DNA of 64,000 nt from Phycisphaerales bacterium (GCA_003142595.1 PLMU01000006.1:128840-192839); one strand, 5' to 3'. Positions 54,278 to 62,453 are shown, counted from the first letter of the stretch. Notes: a model not told the origin generated them from the letters alone. Program-made: numbers and translations.

Positions 54278-54916
54278 ATGTCCACACAAAGCACAACCGA
54301 TTTTCTGACTTTCACGATTGCAGGCCGGCCTGTCAAAGTTGACCCTGATATTTATTATCAGATTTTCAACGTCCGTCCTTCTTCTCGCCCTCGTAAAAAA
54401 TATGCTGGCGGCATATGCGCTTTGCGAATCTCCGGCGAAAACTATCCCATTCTTCAATTTGGGAAAAAACCGAAAAAGCTCGTCCCCATTTCCCGTTTCA
54501 TTATGAATCCGCCGGCTGGAATGGTCGTTGACCATATAAATGGCGACAGACTCGATAATCGAAGAGAAAACCTTAGAATTACCAATCACAGGCAAAATGG
54601 CCTTAATGTAAAACCCAGAAACAATACCGGTTTTGCCGGCGTTAGCCTTTACACAATAAAAGGTAAAAACCTTTGCAGAGGTCGGTTTTATACTGGGGAT
54701 GGCAAAACGTTTCAATTCTGTGCCCCCGATTGCCACGAGCACAGGATTTTGGCCGCTTACGCTCACGACAAATTTGTCTTGCAGTCTGGCGATGAGGATT
54801 ACGCGCCGTTGAATTTTGAAAGTTTTAAATATGAACCCTTCAGAAGTTTCCTGTTAGAGACTGATTTGAATAAATATAAAATAAAAATGCCCTGCCTGCC
54901 GCGACGTAGTTCTTAA
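54278..54916 (+). CDS. HNH endonuclease with AP2-like DNA-binding domain
   Basis: A 212-aa free-standing homing-type nuclease. Residues about 75-110 are the HNH core: VVDHINGDRLDNRRENLRITNHRQNGLN, with the typical His and Asn positions. It is followed by an AP2-like beta domain (NTGFAGVSLYTIKGKNLCRGRFYTGDGKTF). Such genes spread independently or with introns/phages. I see no intron or phage gene near it. It marks the start of the accessory region. Confidence 0.8.
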   Translation: MSTQSTTDFLTFTIAGRPVKVDPDIYYQIFNVRPSSRPRKKYAGGICALRISGENYPILQFGKKPKKLVPISRFIMNPPAGMVVDHINGDRLDNRRENLRITNHRQNGLNVKPRNNTGFAGVSLYTIKGKNLCRGRFYTGDGKTFQFCAPDCHEHRILAAYAHDKFVLQSGDEDYAPLNFESFKYEPFRSFLLETDLNKYKIKMPCLPRRSS

Positions 54917-55015
54917 CGAAGCCGGGTCATTTCGACCTATGCGGAGAAATCTATTTAAAATTTCCTTCTCAACATCACGCACCGAGGCCGAGCAGTAAAA
55001 ATGAGCGATTTAATT

Positions 55016-55543
55016 TTATTTTTTCTCTATCGTCTGATGCGTTGTGGATGTGTTAATTTTGTTAATGTTATTCGTATCCTGAACGATTTTATCGAGTGCT
55101 TCATAAGTCTTGCTTTTGGCTTTTATTTTCGTCAGTTTATACTGTCTTGCCAGAGCTTTCTTCTGATTTTTGTAAATTTTCTTTTCAGCTTTAAGAGTTG
55201 CTTTCGTAGTTTCTCTGCAAAGCATACCTTTTGAAATATCGCTTATTTTGGGCTTGCTACCGTCAATCCTGTTGATGATAGTACCTATGCAGTAAGTCGG
55301 AGTTGTTTGAGTAATTATAATTCTGGCAATGGGGAATTCTATATTGCTACTACTCGTTTTGAAAATATCAAAACTCTTTTTAGGCTTTGCGATATTATCG
55401 CCCGCATCTATAACAACATCGCCCGTTTCTGTTATTTCGAGAACGTGAAAGTCTTTAGGCGTTTCAGGTTTTGAGCCAAGCGCAACACCACAAAGAAGCG
55501 GCACACAAAGAATAGGAATTAACACCTGCAATAGCTTTTTCAT
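55016..55543 (-). CDS. secreted hypothetical protein
   Basis: A 175-aa product with a signal peptide (KKLLQVLIPILCVPLLCGVALG), then a beta-rich segment (VLEITETGDVVIDAGDNI, ARIIITQTTPTYCIGTII) and a basic helical tail (LKAEKKIYKNQKKALARQYKLTKIKAK). Unrecognised. The tail resembles a coiled coil. Standing alone between accessory genes. Confidence 0.7.
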   Translation of the reverse strand: MKKLLQVLIPILCVPLLCGVALGSKPETPKDFHVLEITETGDVVIDAGDNIAKPKKSFDIFKTSSSNIEFPIARIIITQTTPTYCIGTIINRIDGSKPKISDISKGMLCRETTKATLKAEKKIYKNQKKALARQYKLTKIKAKSKTYEALDKIVQDTNNINKINTSTTHQTIEKK

Positions 55544-55637
55544 ATCAATCTCCTGTAAAGTAAGTTAAACAACGTCCGATTATATATCTTTCCTGCTAAC
55601 TAAGCAAGTGGGAAAACAGTTTTTCAATACGGCTTTA

Positions 55638-55681
55638 TGTGGTAAAATAACCTAAAAGCTAAGAAGAATCGGGACGGCAGA
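55638..55681 (+). promoter_or_regulatory. 44-bp duplicated promoter-like block, copy A
   Basis: It begins TGTGGTAAAATA (extended -10 TGG-TAAAAT), continues CTAAAAGCTAAG and ends TCGGGACGGCAGA. 39 of 44 positions match 55920-55963. It lies 34 bp before the 59-aa membrane gene. Confidence 0.6.
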
Positions 55682-55715
55682 GTAATTAACAGCTTTTATT
55701 GAAAGGGGAATAGTT

Positions 55716-55895
55716 ATGAATATTTGGATAATTGTCATTGCTGTCGCAATTTTCATAGCACTTGGTCGACAATTTTATATGAATACCGACTCCATTTTTT
55801 TTAGAATACGTGTTTTTGTTACCGAAGTAATTGTTACCAGTATCGTAATAAGGATTTTAGTTTTCATTACGAAATGGGTAATAGGTTTATTTTAG
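55716..55895 (+). CDS. 59-aa membrane protein
   Basis: A short gene: ATG 55716 preceded by AAAGGGG with a 7-bp spacer, TAG at 55893. The product MNIWIIVIAVAIFIALGRQF has one clear membrane helix, a charged centre (FFRIRVFVTE) and a second hydrophobic stretch to the C-terminus. No family recognised. Both it and the next gene follow copies of the same 44-bp block, so they may be co-regulated. Confidence 0.6.
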   Translation: MNIWIIVIAVAIFIALGRQFYMNTDSIFFRIRVFVTEVIVTSIVIRILVFITKWVIGLF

Positions 55896-55919
55896 AAAGT
55901 TTTCCCATATATGGATTTG

Positions 55920-55963
55920 TGTGGTAAAATAGCGTAAAAGCTAAGATTTATCGGGACGGCAGA
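55920..55963 (+). promoter_or_regulatory. 44-bp duplicated promoter-like block, copy B
   Basis: Five mismatches to 55638-55681. It precedes the 175-aa membrane gene by 117 bp and again has TGTGGTAAAATA as an extended -10 candidate. Confidence 0.6.
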
Positions 55964-56080
55964 AAGAAATTAGAAACAGCCACCCATAAATGACTAGTGC
56001 AGTGATTTTAATATTTGAGTTGCAAAATGAAATTTCGGTTGCTAAATATATATTAGTTTCTTAATTAGGAATAAACTATT

Positions 56081-56608
56081 ATGGATTCTTCAATTAAACC
56101 TAAACCATTGATAGGAGAAATTCTTCCAGGATTTACATTTCTTATATTGGCTTTATATTCTTATTTAATAGTGCACCCTTGTCAATTTAATTGGATAGTT
56201 TCTAATGGGGCGACAACTATAGCAGCTTCCGGATTGGTATTTATACTTGCATGGATTATAGGTGATTTTTTTGACTCTTTACGAGAAACAGTTGTTGAAA
56301 CGATATGGGACTGGTTTTCAGAAATTTATTGGAATTTTTTCTTTGAGGCCGATAGCGAAAAAGCGGAACAGCTAGAAAATTATTACTATTCATACTATGA
56401 ACTTAGTATTAATTTGGCGATATCTATTATAATTTTTCTCATATCAGAAATATTATCCCATTTTTTTAACCCTGCTTTAATGAAACCATTTTCGTGGTGG
56501 ATAAATTTAATATTTATTTTTATTGCCGTAATATTTTTTTGGGATGCAAAGATTCTAAGAGACGAGATAAAGGATATCATTGATAAAGAAAAAGCCAAAA
56601 CAAAATAG
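56081..56608 (+). CDS. hypothetical membrane protein
   Basis: A 175-aa protein with four probable membrane segments (about residues 15-33, 45-62, 107-125 and 138-156), and a central aromatic/acidic loop (WDWFSEIYWNFFFEADSEKAEQLENYYY). The C-terminus is charged (DEIKDIIDKEKAKTK). Unrecognised. Its 3' end overlaps the SET gene by 29 bp, so they are likely coupled. Confidence 0.7.
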   Translation: MDSSIKPKPLIGEILPGFTFLILALYSYLIVHPCQFNWIVSNGATTIAASGLVFILAWIIGDFFDSLRETVVETIWDWFSEIYWNFFFEADSEKAEQLENYYYSYYELSINLAISIIIFLISEILSHFFNPALMKPFSWWINLIFIFIAVIFFWDAKILRDEIKDIIDKEKAKTK

Positions 56609-57020
56609 AATTCCTCATTATCCACATTATGGTGTGTCTGTACGGTTAAAACCATCTAAACACGGTGTAGGGGTATTTGCCATCGCAGACATCCCAAAAG
56701 GAACTTATGTTTTTTATGGCGATGACGCTCCTATAGCTTGGATAGATATAGATAAAATAAACAATCTTGGTATTGATAATGAGACAAAGAAACTTTATGA
56801 AGATTTTGCCATCATTAAAGGAAACAAATATGGATGCCCGAAAAATTTTAATCAATTAACGATCTCATGGTATTTAAACCATTCTAAAAACCCCAATATG
56901 GCCTGCGATAAAGAATACAGGTTTTATGCTCTTAGAAAGATTAAAAAAGGAAAAGAATTGACAGCAAATTATGAAACCTATAACGAATCTAAATTTGATA
57001 ATCACGGAAACCCTCTTTAA
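56580..57020 (+). CDS. SET-domain protein
   Basis: A 146-aa single SET domain, a fold that methylates lysines with SAM. It has the N-terminal SKHGVGVFAIADIPKGTYV, the pseudoknot motif WYLNHSKNPNMACDKEYRFYALRKIKKGKELTANYETY with the NHS and the final YETY. No pre-SET. TTG 56580 with AAAGGA just upstream is chosen. GTG 56631 is an alternative. The target is unknown. Pairing with a membrane protein gene is unusual. Confidence 0.82.
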   Translation: MIKKKPKQNRIPHYPHYGVSVRLKPSKHGVGVFAIADIPKGTYVFYGDDAPIAWIDIDKINNLGIDNETKKLYEDFAIIKGNKYGCPKNFNQLTISWYLNHSKNPNMACDKEYRFYALRKIKKGKELTANYETYNESKFDNHGNPL

Positions 57021-57508
57021 ATCTGATTTCTGTATTCTTTCGAATTCTATCCCCCGCTTTCAATTGGCTTCAATAACAAAAAAAGATCGAAGCGTTGGAG
57101 CCGCAGCGGAAACCCCCGTAGGGGGTAGCGTAGACCCCCGCCCTACTGAAGTTCTCCGATTTAATTTCGCAAGAAATTGCGGGGGCAGACTCCAGCAGCG
57201 TAGCAAAGACCCCGACGTCGAAGTCGTTGAAGCCGCAGCGTCGGAGTCACAACGGAGACCCCGTAGGGGCAAACCCCCGAAGTGGGCAATGTAGACCCCA
57301 GTGATTAGTTTTGTCCGTTGAAGCCGCAGCGCAAACCCCCGTAGGAGGCTGGCAAAACTGCAGGGGCATCGGGGCGTATTCTGCCTTACGCTCTTTTGCC
57401 TTTTTCCTTTCCTTTTCCCTGTTTAACGGTATAATACCAATCAAATTGAGATGAAACAACAAAGGAATTAAATGTATGGAATTAAATAAACACTTTACCT
57501 GAGGATAT
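57021..57508. repeat. gene-poor stretch with GTTGRAGCCGCAGCG repeats and island-edge repeat
   Basis: It holds the 33-bp direct repeat copy 1 (57051-57083), three of four copies of GTTGRAGCCGCAGCG (57094, 57226, 57317; the fourth is at 58916), and the segment ACTGAAGTTCTCCGATTTAA (57146; also 58946), plus C5/G5 runs. A TATAAT lies near 57431. No gene supported. Confidence 0.6.
57051..57083 (+). repeat. 33-bp direct repeat, left copy
   Basis: CCCCCGCTTTCAATTGGCTT followed by CAAYAACAAAAAA. The second copy lies at 62527-62559, with one substitution. Together they bracket a 5.4-kb accessory block. Confidence 0.75.
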
Positions 57509-57544
57509 ACGAAAATTTCTTTTGATGAGTCTAAAAAGTTCTTT

Positions 57545-58897
57545 TTGGGCCTTGCGATATGGCAACGAATTGTCGCAGGCTTAATCGCAGCATCCATTTG
57601 CCTGATTGCTGCAGTCCTCTTATGGTTGTTCCTGTCATTCTTTAAAGAAAAACCACCCGTTGTACCAATCATAAATATCAACATCTTTAATTATCAGGAC
57701 GGTTTAAATCAGGCGCCCATCGCTGAAGTCGGAAAATTATTTGAGGATGGCCGCACCCGCCTTGCTGAAAAACAGTTTGATTTTGCTATAGAAAAATTCA
57801 CCCTTGCAACTCAATTAGAGACAGACCACAAGAAACTCGGCGCCCTGAATCTGCAGATAGGTATTTGCCACTATGAACAACAGCATTTCCTAAAAGCGGC
57901 CGAATTCTATTCTGCGGCTTTAAGCCAGGCAAGTCAGGCAAATGATAAAGAAGGGCAGGCCTCTGCCCTGGGAAATTTAGCCAATACATATTTATTCAGG
58001 CCGGAACCGAACGATGCTATACAAGGAATGAACGTAATACAAGCAGTGAAATATTATAATGAATCTCTGCAGATTTTTACCAAAGAAGAGTATCCAACTC
58101 AATATGCAACTGCCCAGAACAATCTTGGACTTGCCTATATAGACCTGCCCGCCCAGACATTGCAGCAGCGAGCCGAGAATATTCGAAAGGCCATAGAATA
58201 TTACAAGGCCGCCTTGGAAATATTCACCAAAGACAAGTATCCGATTCAATATGCAGCTGCTCAGAACAATCTTGGAGATGCCTGTACAGACCTGCCTGCC
58301 CAGACATTGCAACAGCGAGCCGAGAACATTCGAAAAGCCATAGAATGCTACAAGACCGCTCTGAAAATCAGAAAGAAAAACGGGTATCCGATTGATTATG
58401 CAGGGACCCAAAACAATCTTGGATTTACATATATAACCCTGCCTGAAGAGACATCACAGCAACACGCCGAGAACATTCAAAAGGCCATAGAATGCTACAA
58501 GGCCGCCTTGAAAATATACACCAAAGACGAGTATCCTATTGATTATGCAGGGACCCAAAACAATCTTGGATTTGCATATATAACCCTGCCTGAGGAAATA
58601 GCACAACAACGCGCCGAGAACATTCTAAAGGCCATAGAATATTACAAGGCCGCCTTGGAAATATTCAAGAAAAACTGGTATCCGATTCAATATGCAAATA
58701 CTCAGAACAATCTTGGAGCCGCCTATACAGACCTGCCTGCAAAGACACCGCAGCAACGCGCCGATAACATTCGGAAAGCCATAGAATGCTACAATGCCGC
58801 CTTGGAAATATACAAAGACGGGTATCCGATTGAATATGCAAATACCCAGAACAATCTTAAAGCTGCCCATACATACCTGCCTAAAGAGGGAAATTAA
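57545..58897 (+). CDS. membrane-anchored TPR protein with ~50-aa tandem repeats
   Basis: A 450-aa protein from TTG 57545. One membrane segment at about residues 8-30 is followed by TPRs and then five to six long repeats of the pattern YPIxYAxTQNNLGxAYxxLP, then QQRAENIxKAIEYYKAALEI. The reading frame is open back to 57503 and includes ACG 57509 after GAGG, which would add KISFDESKKFFLG; a real ATG is lacking. The repeats are also DNA repeats of about 150 bp, so copy number may vary. It may act as a sensor platform for the neighbouring genes. Function unknown. Confidence 0.75.
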   Translation: MGLAIWQRIVAGLIAASICLIAAVLLWLFLSFFKEKPPVVPIININIFNYQDGLNQAPIAEVGKLFEDGRTRLAEKQFDFAIEKFTLATQLETDHKKLGALNLQIGICHYEQQHFLKAAEFYSAALSQASQANDKEGQASALGNLANTYLFRPEPNDAIQGMNVIQAVKYYNESLQIFTKEEYPTQYATAQNNLGLAYIDLPAQTLQQRAENIRKAIEYYKAALEIFTKDKYPIQYAAAQNNLGDACTDLPAQTLQQRAENIRKAIECYKTALKIRKKNGYPIDYAGTQNNLGFTYITLPEETSQQHAENIQKAIECYKAALKIYTKDEYPIDYAGTQNNLGFAYITLPEEIAQQRAENILKAIEYYKAALEIFKKNWYPIQYANTQNNLGAAYTDLPAKTPQQRADNIRKAIECYNAALEIYKDGYPIEYANTQNNLKAAHTYLPKEGN

Positions 58898-59093
58898 ATT
58901 CGTCCCCCTCGGCCTGTTGGAGCCGCAGCGCAAACCCCCGCCCCACTGAAGTTCTCCGATTTAATTTTCTTTTCCACAGAAAAGGAAATTGCGGGGGGCC
59001 AAATCATTCACAACTCGTTTAACCCCTGCCCGATGTCCCTATCAAAGGAACATCTATCCCTAATTAATGTAAAATTAATCTAGAAATATGATT
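58898..59093. other. short repeat-bearing intergenic gap
   Basis: It holds the fourth GTTGGAGCCGCAGCG repeat (58916-58930) and the ACTGAAGTTCTCCGATTTAA segment, between two convergent genes. Confidence 0.55.
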
Positions 59094-59816
59094 CTATATT
59101 CTGGCAAAAATAAGTTGCCTGCGGTTGGACTTATCTAAACTAATAAATCCATTATCTGATATATTATTTAAAGTGAAAAAGTCTAATAGTTGCTTCTTAT
59201 TAAGATTGAACAAAGAGACTTTATATGAGATTTTTTGATTATCCAGTTTTCCGGAATAGATGAAATTTATTTTATTTTCAGAATATTCTGTTTTAATAAT
59301 TACCTCATCATTCGCATTTTTGTATATATTACTTTGACTACCTTCCTTGTAAATCGTTTTACAAATATCATAATCAATGGTTTCAAAGAATAAATATCCT
59401 CCTTTACGTATTCTTCTGAATATTGTTTTTAATCTATTCTCAAGTTCTTCGAAGGTTTCAATTGATTGTACAATAATTGAGTACATGCAAATAACCACAT
59501 CAAAGATTCCATCAACCGTATCACCAAAACCATTTTCATATAAAATCTTCACATTATTTTTCTCTTTAAATCTGCCCTCCAAGATATTTATTGCTTTACG
59601 ATTAAAGTCTAATAGCTCAAGATATGATGGGTTTTTTGCTAATATTCTGATTGCGTGCTCGCCAGTACCCGAACCTACTTCTTGCACTTTCTTTCCGGCC
59701 AGCGATACAATTGCATCAATTTGTTCAATTTCATAATAATAGTTCTTTTCTTTTGAAAACACTTTATCATAATATTTATAATACCAATCAGGATGATTAG
59801 TGTATCGAGACATCAT
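59094..59816 (-). CDS. SAM-dependent methyltransferase
   Basis: A 240-aa class I methyltransferase. Motif I is VQEVGSGTGEHAIRIL near residue 45, an acidic residue in ELLDFNRKAI follows at the end of strand 2, and DVVICMYSIIVQ forms strand 4. The C-terminal part (YSGKLDNQKISYKVSLFN) is family-specific. The substrate is unknown. A small-molecule or peptide target is as likely as DNA; no DNA methylase motif such as NPPY is seen. It is coupled to the upstream two-TM gene (ATGATG overlap). Confidence 0.85.
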   Translation of the reverse strand: MMSRYTNHPDWYYKYYDKVFSKEKNYYYEIEQIDAIVSLAGKKVQEVGSGTGEHAIRILAKNPSYLELLDFNRKAINILEGRFKEKNNVKILYENGFGDTVDGIFDVVICMYSIIVQSIETFEELENRLKTIFRRIRKGGYLFFETIDYDICKTIYKEGSQSNIYKNANDEVIIKTEYSENKINFIYSGKLDNQKISYKVSLFNLNKKQLLDFFTLNNISDNGFISLDKSNRRQLIFARI

Positions 59817-60508
59817 TTACCTTGTGATGGAGTGAAAAGGCTTTGATGGTATTGTTTGAAATATCCTATGACTCGTTTATCTCGTACCAAATAAGCCTTT
59901 TGTTCAGAACCCATATAAGTTGAATTAGCCCATCCAAATAACAATTCTTCTTCAGAATCGAAATCCAATATCGTGAAATTGAGAAAACTTGGTGTAGTGC
60001 TTTTTAGGACTACATGCTTATATTTACTTCCACAATGTTGTTCTATTTCACTGCTAAATTCTCTGAACCCTTCGCTTACAACATCCTTAAAAACCAGGCC
60101 GCCTTTTAAGGCACTTTTCAAGGCTAAATCATTCTTGTTATAAAATCCATTTCTTTTTTTAGCTGCATCGTCTAAATGTCCAGATACTCTTGTATTAAGG
60201 ACAACCGTAGCTTCGTGGAGTCTACTACTTATATATTCGAGAGCCTCATTACAATTTGAGAACTGTTTAATTGTGTCCATTATTGGCATTTTCTCCAAAG
60301 ACTCTTTGATAATTTTCATTAATGCCTTATCTTTTTGATAAGACACAAGTCGGTCTCCAAGTATTATAGATACCAATGCAAATGCAAATGAACCAAATTG
60401 TACTTTGATAGGATCATTGGTAATCCAGAAAAGGTTTGTACTTAGGCCAATAAATAAGCCTACAATTGCCAACAATGTTGTTACGAGATAGATAAAAATG
60501 TCCATCAT
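59813..60508 (-). CDS. two-TM protein with soluble C-terminal domain
   Basis: A 231-aa protein. Two membrane segments (about 4-26 and 38-55) precede a cytoplasmic region with EALEYISSRLHEATVVLNTRVSG and a C-terminal sheet-like part (SFLNFTILDFDSEEELLFGWA) that loosely resembles half of a phospholipase D fold, although no HKD motif is visible. It is 21 bp after the nucleotidyltransferase gene. The 2TM layout is like membrane effectors of nucleotide-signalling systems (inference). Confidence 0.7.
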   Translation of the reverse strand: MMDIFIYLVTTLLAIVGLFIGLSTNLFWITNDPIKVQFGSFAFALVSIILGDRLVSYQKDKALMKIIKESLEKMPIMDTIKQFSNCNEALEYISSRLHEATVVLNTRVSGHLDDAAKKRNGFYNKNDLALKSALKGGLVFKDVVSEGFREFSSEIEQHCGSKYKHVVLKSTTPSFLNFTILDFDSEEELLFGWANSTYMGSEQKAYLVRDKRVIGYFKQYHQSLFTPSQGK

Positions 60509-60529
60509 AATTATATACTCTCTTTCTGT

Positions 60530-61339
60530 TTATTTTCTTTTCAATATATCGTTTATTTTTAAATCTCTTATTCCAGAGAGACCAGTATCACAGAACTTAA
60601 GATATTCTATAAAGAGGAGTCTAATGTCTTCATTTAAAAGTCTGGCTGACTTTGCATTTTTTAAACTGAATAAATGGTACAAAGGTTCCAGAATAGGTTT
60701 CTTTCTAGTGAAATTAACCAATTCATCCCATTCCCAGAAATTTATGCGTGAAGATTCTTTAAGTTCGGATATTAGGAATTCCCTAAGTGTATATCGATAT
60801 ATATAAATAAGATTCTCAATATATTCTTCCATAGCAAAGATGCTTGAAGAAGAGGTTAGATATACCAAATTTGTTATTGCAACATCAACAAGCCTATAAA
60901 TATGATAAGTAAGAATGTCAAAGTCTAAATCCAATTTTCGCGATCGATATTTTTTATAAGAACTTATCAAACTTTTATTATTTCCTATAAAAAACTCCCC
61001 TCTATCATGAATGCCTGAAATGAATGCAGGTAGTTCCCAAATGCGAAGGTGTTTACATGAAGGATAAAAAAGAAGATGAACTAATTTCTTTTTGCCTTTT
61101 TTAACCCTATGATAATGGTCATATTTAACAATGATTTCGCAATTTAAATTTTTTTTAAGATTAGGAAGCATATCTAAAAATGGTTTTGTACTAAGATAAT
61201 TACTATATGTATTGCTATTATTGACTATAAAAATATCCAAATCCCTATCTGATCCAGATCCGATCAACGCTGCATCAACATTTAGGTTGCCAAAGGCGTG
61301 CTTGATTTGAGTTTTAATATTTTGAGAAAATCTAGCCAT
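60530..61339 (-). CDS. minimal nucleotidyltransferase-fold protein
   Basis: A 269-aa protein. Residues about 18-38 carry DAALIGSGSDRDLDIFIV, a polymerase-beta-type GS...DxD motif with a third acidic residue possible in CEIIVKYDHY. The C-terminal half is all-helical. It lacks the GSxxxGTxxxxxSDxD spacing of CD-NTases. AT-rich. First gene of an operon with a two-TM protein and a methyltransferase. Could be an antitoxin-type MNT, an NTase toxin or a signal synthase. Unresolved. Confidence 0.7.
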   Translation of the reverse strand: MARFSQNIKTQIKHAFGNLNVDAALIGSGSDRDLDIFIVNNSNTYSNYLSTKPFLDMLPNLKKNLNCEIIVKYDHYHRVKKGKKKLVHLLFYPSCKHLRIWELPAFISGIHDRGEFFIGNNKSLISSYKKYRSRKLDLDFDILTYHIYRLVDVAITNLVYLTSSSSIFAMEEYIENLIYIYRYTLREFLISELKESSRINFWEWDELVNFTRKKPILEPLYHLFSLKNAKSARLLNEDIRLLFIEYLKFCDTGLSGIRDLKINDILKRK

Positions 61340-61499
61340 TTTTATTAGTTTGAATTAATCAATCCAGAGGTATTTCTGTATTCCTTAAACCATTAATTGT
61401 TTTTTATTCAACCATTCACCTTAATCATTCAATCCAAAAACTCTATAATCGTAACCGTGTCTCTAATAATAGTAAAATCTGAATTATTCACAGACGCTA
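61340..61499. other. intergenic gap, no feature seen
   Basis: 160 bp of A/T-rich DNA between two co-directional accessory genes. No terminator or promoter is obvious, so the two could be separately transcribed. Confidence 0.4.
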
Positions 61500-62453
61500 T
61501 TATTTTTTACGATTAGGCCCTGATTTTCTTGCTGAAATGTACCTTTCAATAATACGTTCCAAAATATGTGGCAACTCCTGCATCATCATATGGCCTTCTT
61601 TTGAAGACATCATAAATTCCTCCATAAACGGCCCATGCAATGTGTGTTCAACCGTTCGTTGGAATCCTTTTAATGCCTGTATTGAATCTTCAAAACTGCC
61701 AGATTTAGTAGTCCTATAAGCCTCGACCCCAATTTCATATAGCCAAGGAACATCTTCTCGTAGAAAGCTGGCAATTATTAGAATTCCAATTGGGTCTTCA
61801 GAACTTCGCGAACTCATATGCATCATTTCATCTATCATCATTGGATGAAAACGCTTTATCTTTCTCCGACGCATAGGTTCAATTCGCTCTGCAAACCTTT
61901 CTTCAATTCGTGATGGTAATTCGGTTAAAACGGCCATAATATCCGCTAATGATCTACGTTCTGGGTCATCACTTTTTCGAAGCGATTGCAAATCGAGAGA
62001 TATTGATATTGGGGTTTCTATCTGGCTAGCATCTTGCTCAAGAGATTTTATTTGGCCGACTATACCATTTTTTGCTTCTCCGACACTATCAAGGTCATGA
62101 TGGTTAATATATATTGTTCGAGTACCGGAAACATCGAATGGAATTTTTTCCCCTTTTTGTATTAGCTGAATAAATGGCTTACGTAGGGCATGACGAATGG
62201 CAAGTTCATAAAATACATTCGCATTATGACCTGTTAAGTCGGCAATGACAAGAGAATCTTCTATTATATGCTGAATTACTTGGCTTGTTATTACTCCCGG
62301 CTTCTCAATTTTATCTGCACGGATAGCTTCATATCCACACTCACTAGTTGCCGGTTCTATGACATGTTTCAGAATTTGATCAGATCGCTTTCTTATTTCT
62401 GATTCATCGTCTCCTATCGGGGCAATTACAAAACATATTTTTTTCTTCGCCAT
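61500..62453 (-). CDS. nucleoside 2-deoxyribosyltransferase / TIR-like domain protein
   Basis: A 317-aa protein. Residues 4-110 form a Rossmann-like deoxyribosyltransferase/TIR-related domain: ICFVIAPIGDDESEIR, SQVIQHIIEDSLVIADLTGHNANVFYELAIRHALRKPF, with a conserved Glu in YELAIR. This group is predicted to cleave N-glycosidic bonds and is found in defence-associated genes. The C-terminal half is helical, Met/Arg-rich (MRRRKIKRFHPMMIDEMMHMSSR) and unassigned. Substrate and activity are not shown by sequence. Confidence 0.75.
   Translation of the reverse strand: MAKKKICFVIAPIGDDESEIRKRSDQILKHVIEPATSECGYEAIRADKIEKPGVITSQVIQHIIEDSLVIADLTGHNANVFYELAIRHALRKPFIQLIQKGEKIPFDVSGTRTIYINHHDLDSVGEAKNGIVGQIKSLEQDASQIETPISISLDLQSLRKSDDPERRSLADIMAVLTELPSRIEERFAERIEPMRRRKIKRFHPMMIDEMMHMSSRSSEDPIGILIIASFLREDVPWLYEIGVEAYRTTKSGSFEDSIQALKGFQRTVEHTLHGPFMEEFMMSSKEGHMMMQELPHILERIIERYISARKSGPNRKK

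Noticed and set aside
54251-54766. Open frame antisense to the HNH gene
   Set aside because: The plus-strand HNH motif is clear, and the antisense frame has no domain or ribosome-binding site.
55638-55700. c-di-GMP (GEMM) riboswitch, because of GGGACGGCAGA
   Set aside because: The conserved GGGACGCAAAGCC core and partner stems are not matched; treated as duplicated promoter-like DNA.
58081-58890. Possible CRISPR-like repeat array
   Set aside because: Period is about 150 bp and in frame with TPR protein repeats; no short repeats and variable spacers, and no cas gene.
60530-61339. Calling the nucleotidyltransferase a CBASS CD-NTase
   Set aside because: GS and DxD are only a few residues apart; the long spacer and SDxD context of CD-NTases are not present.
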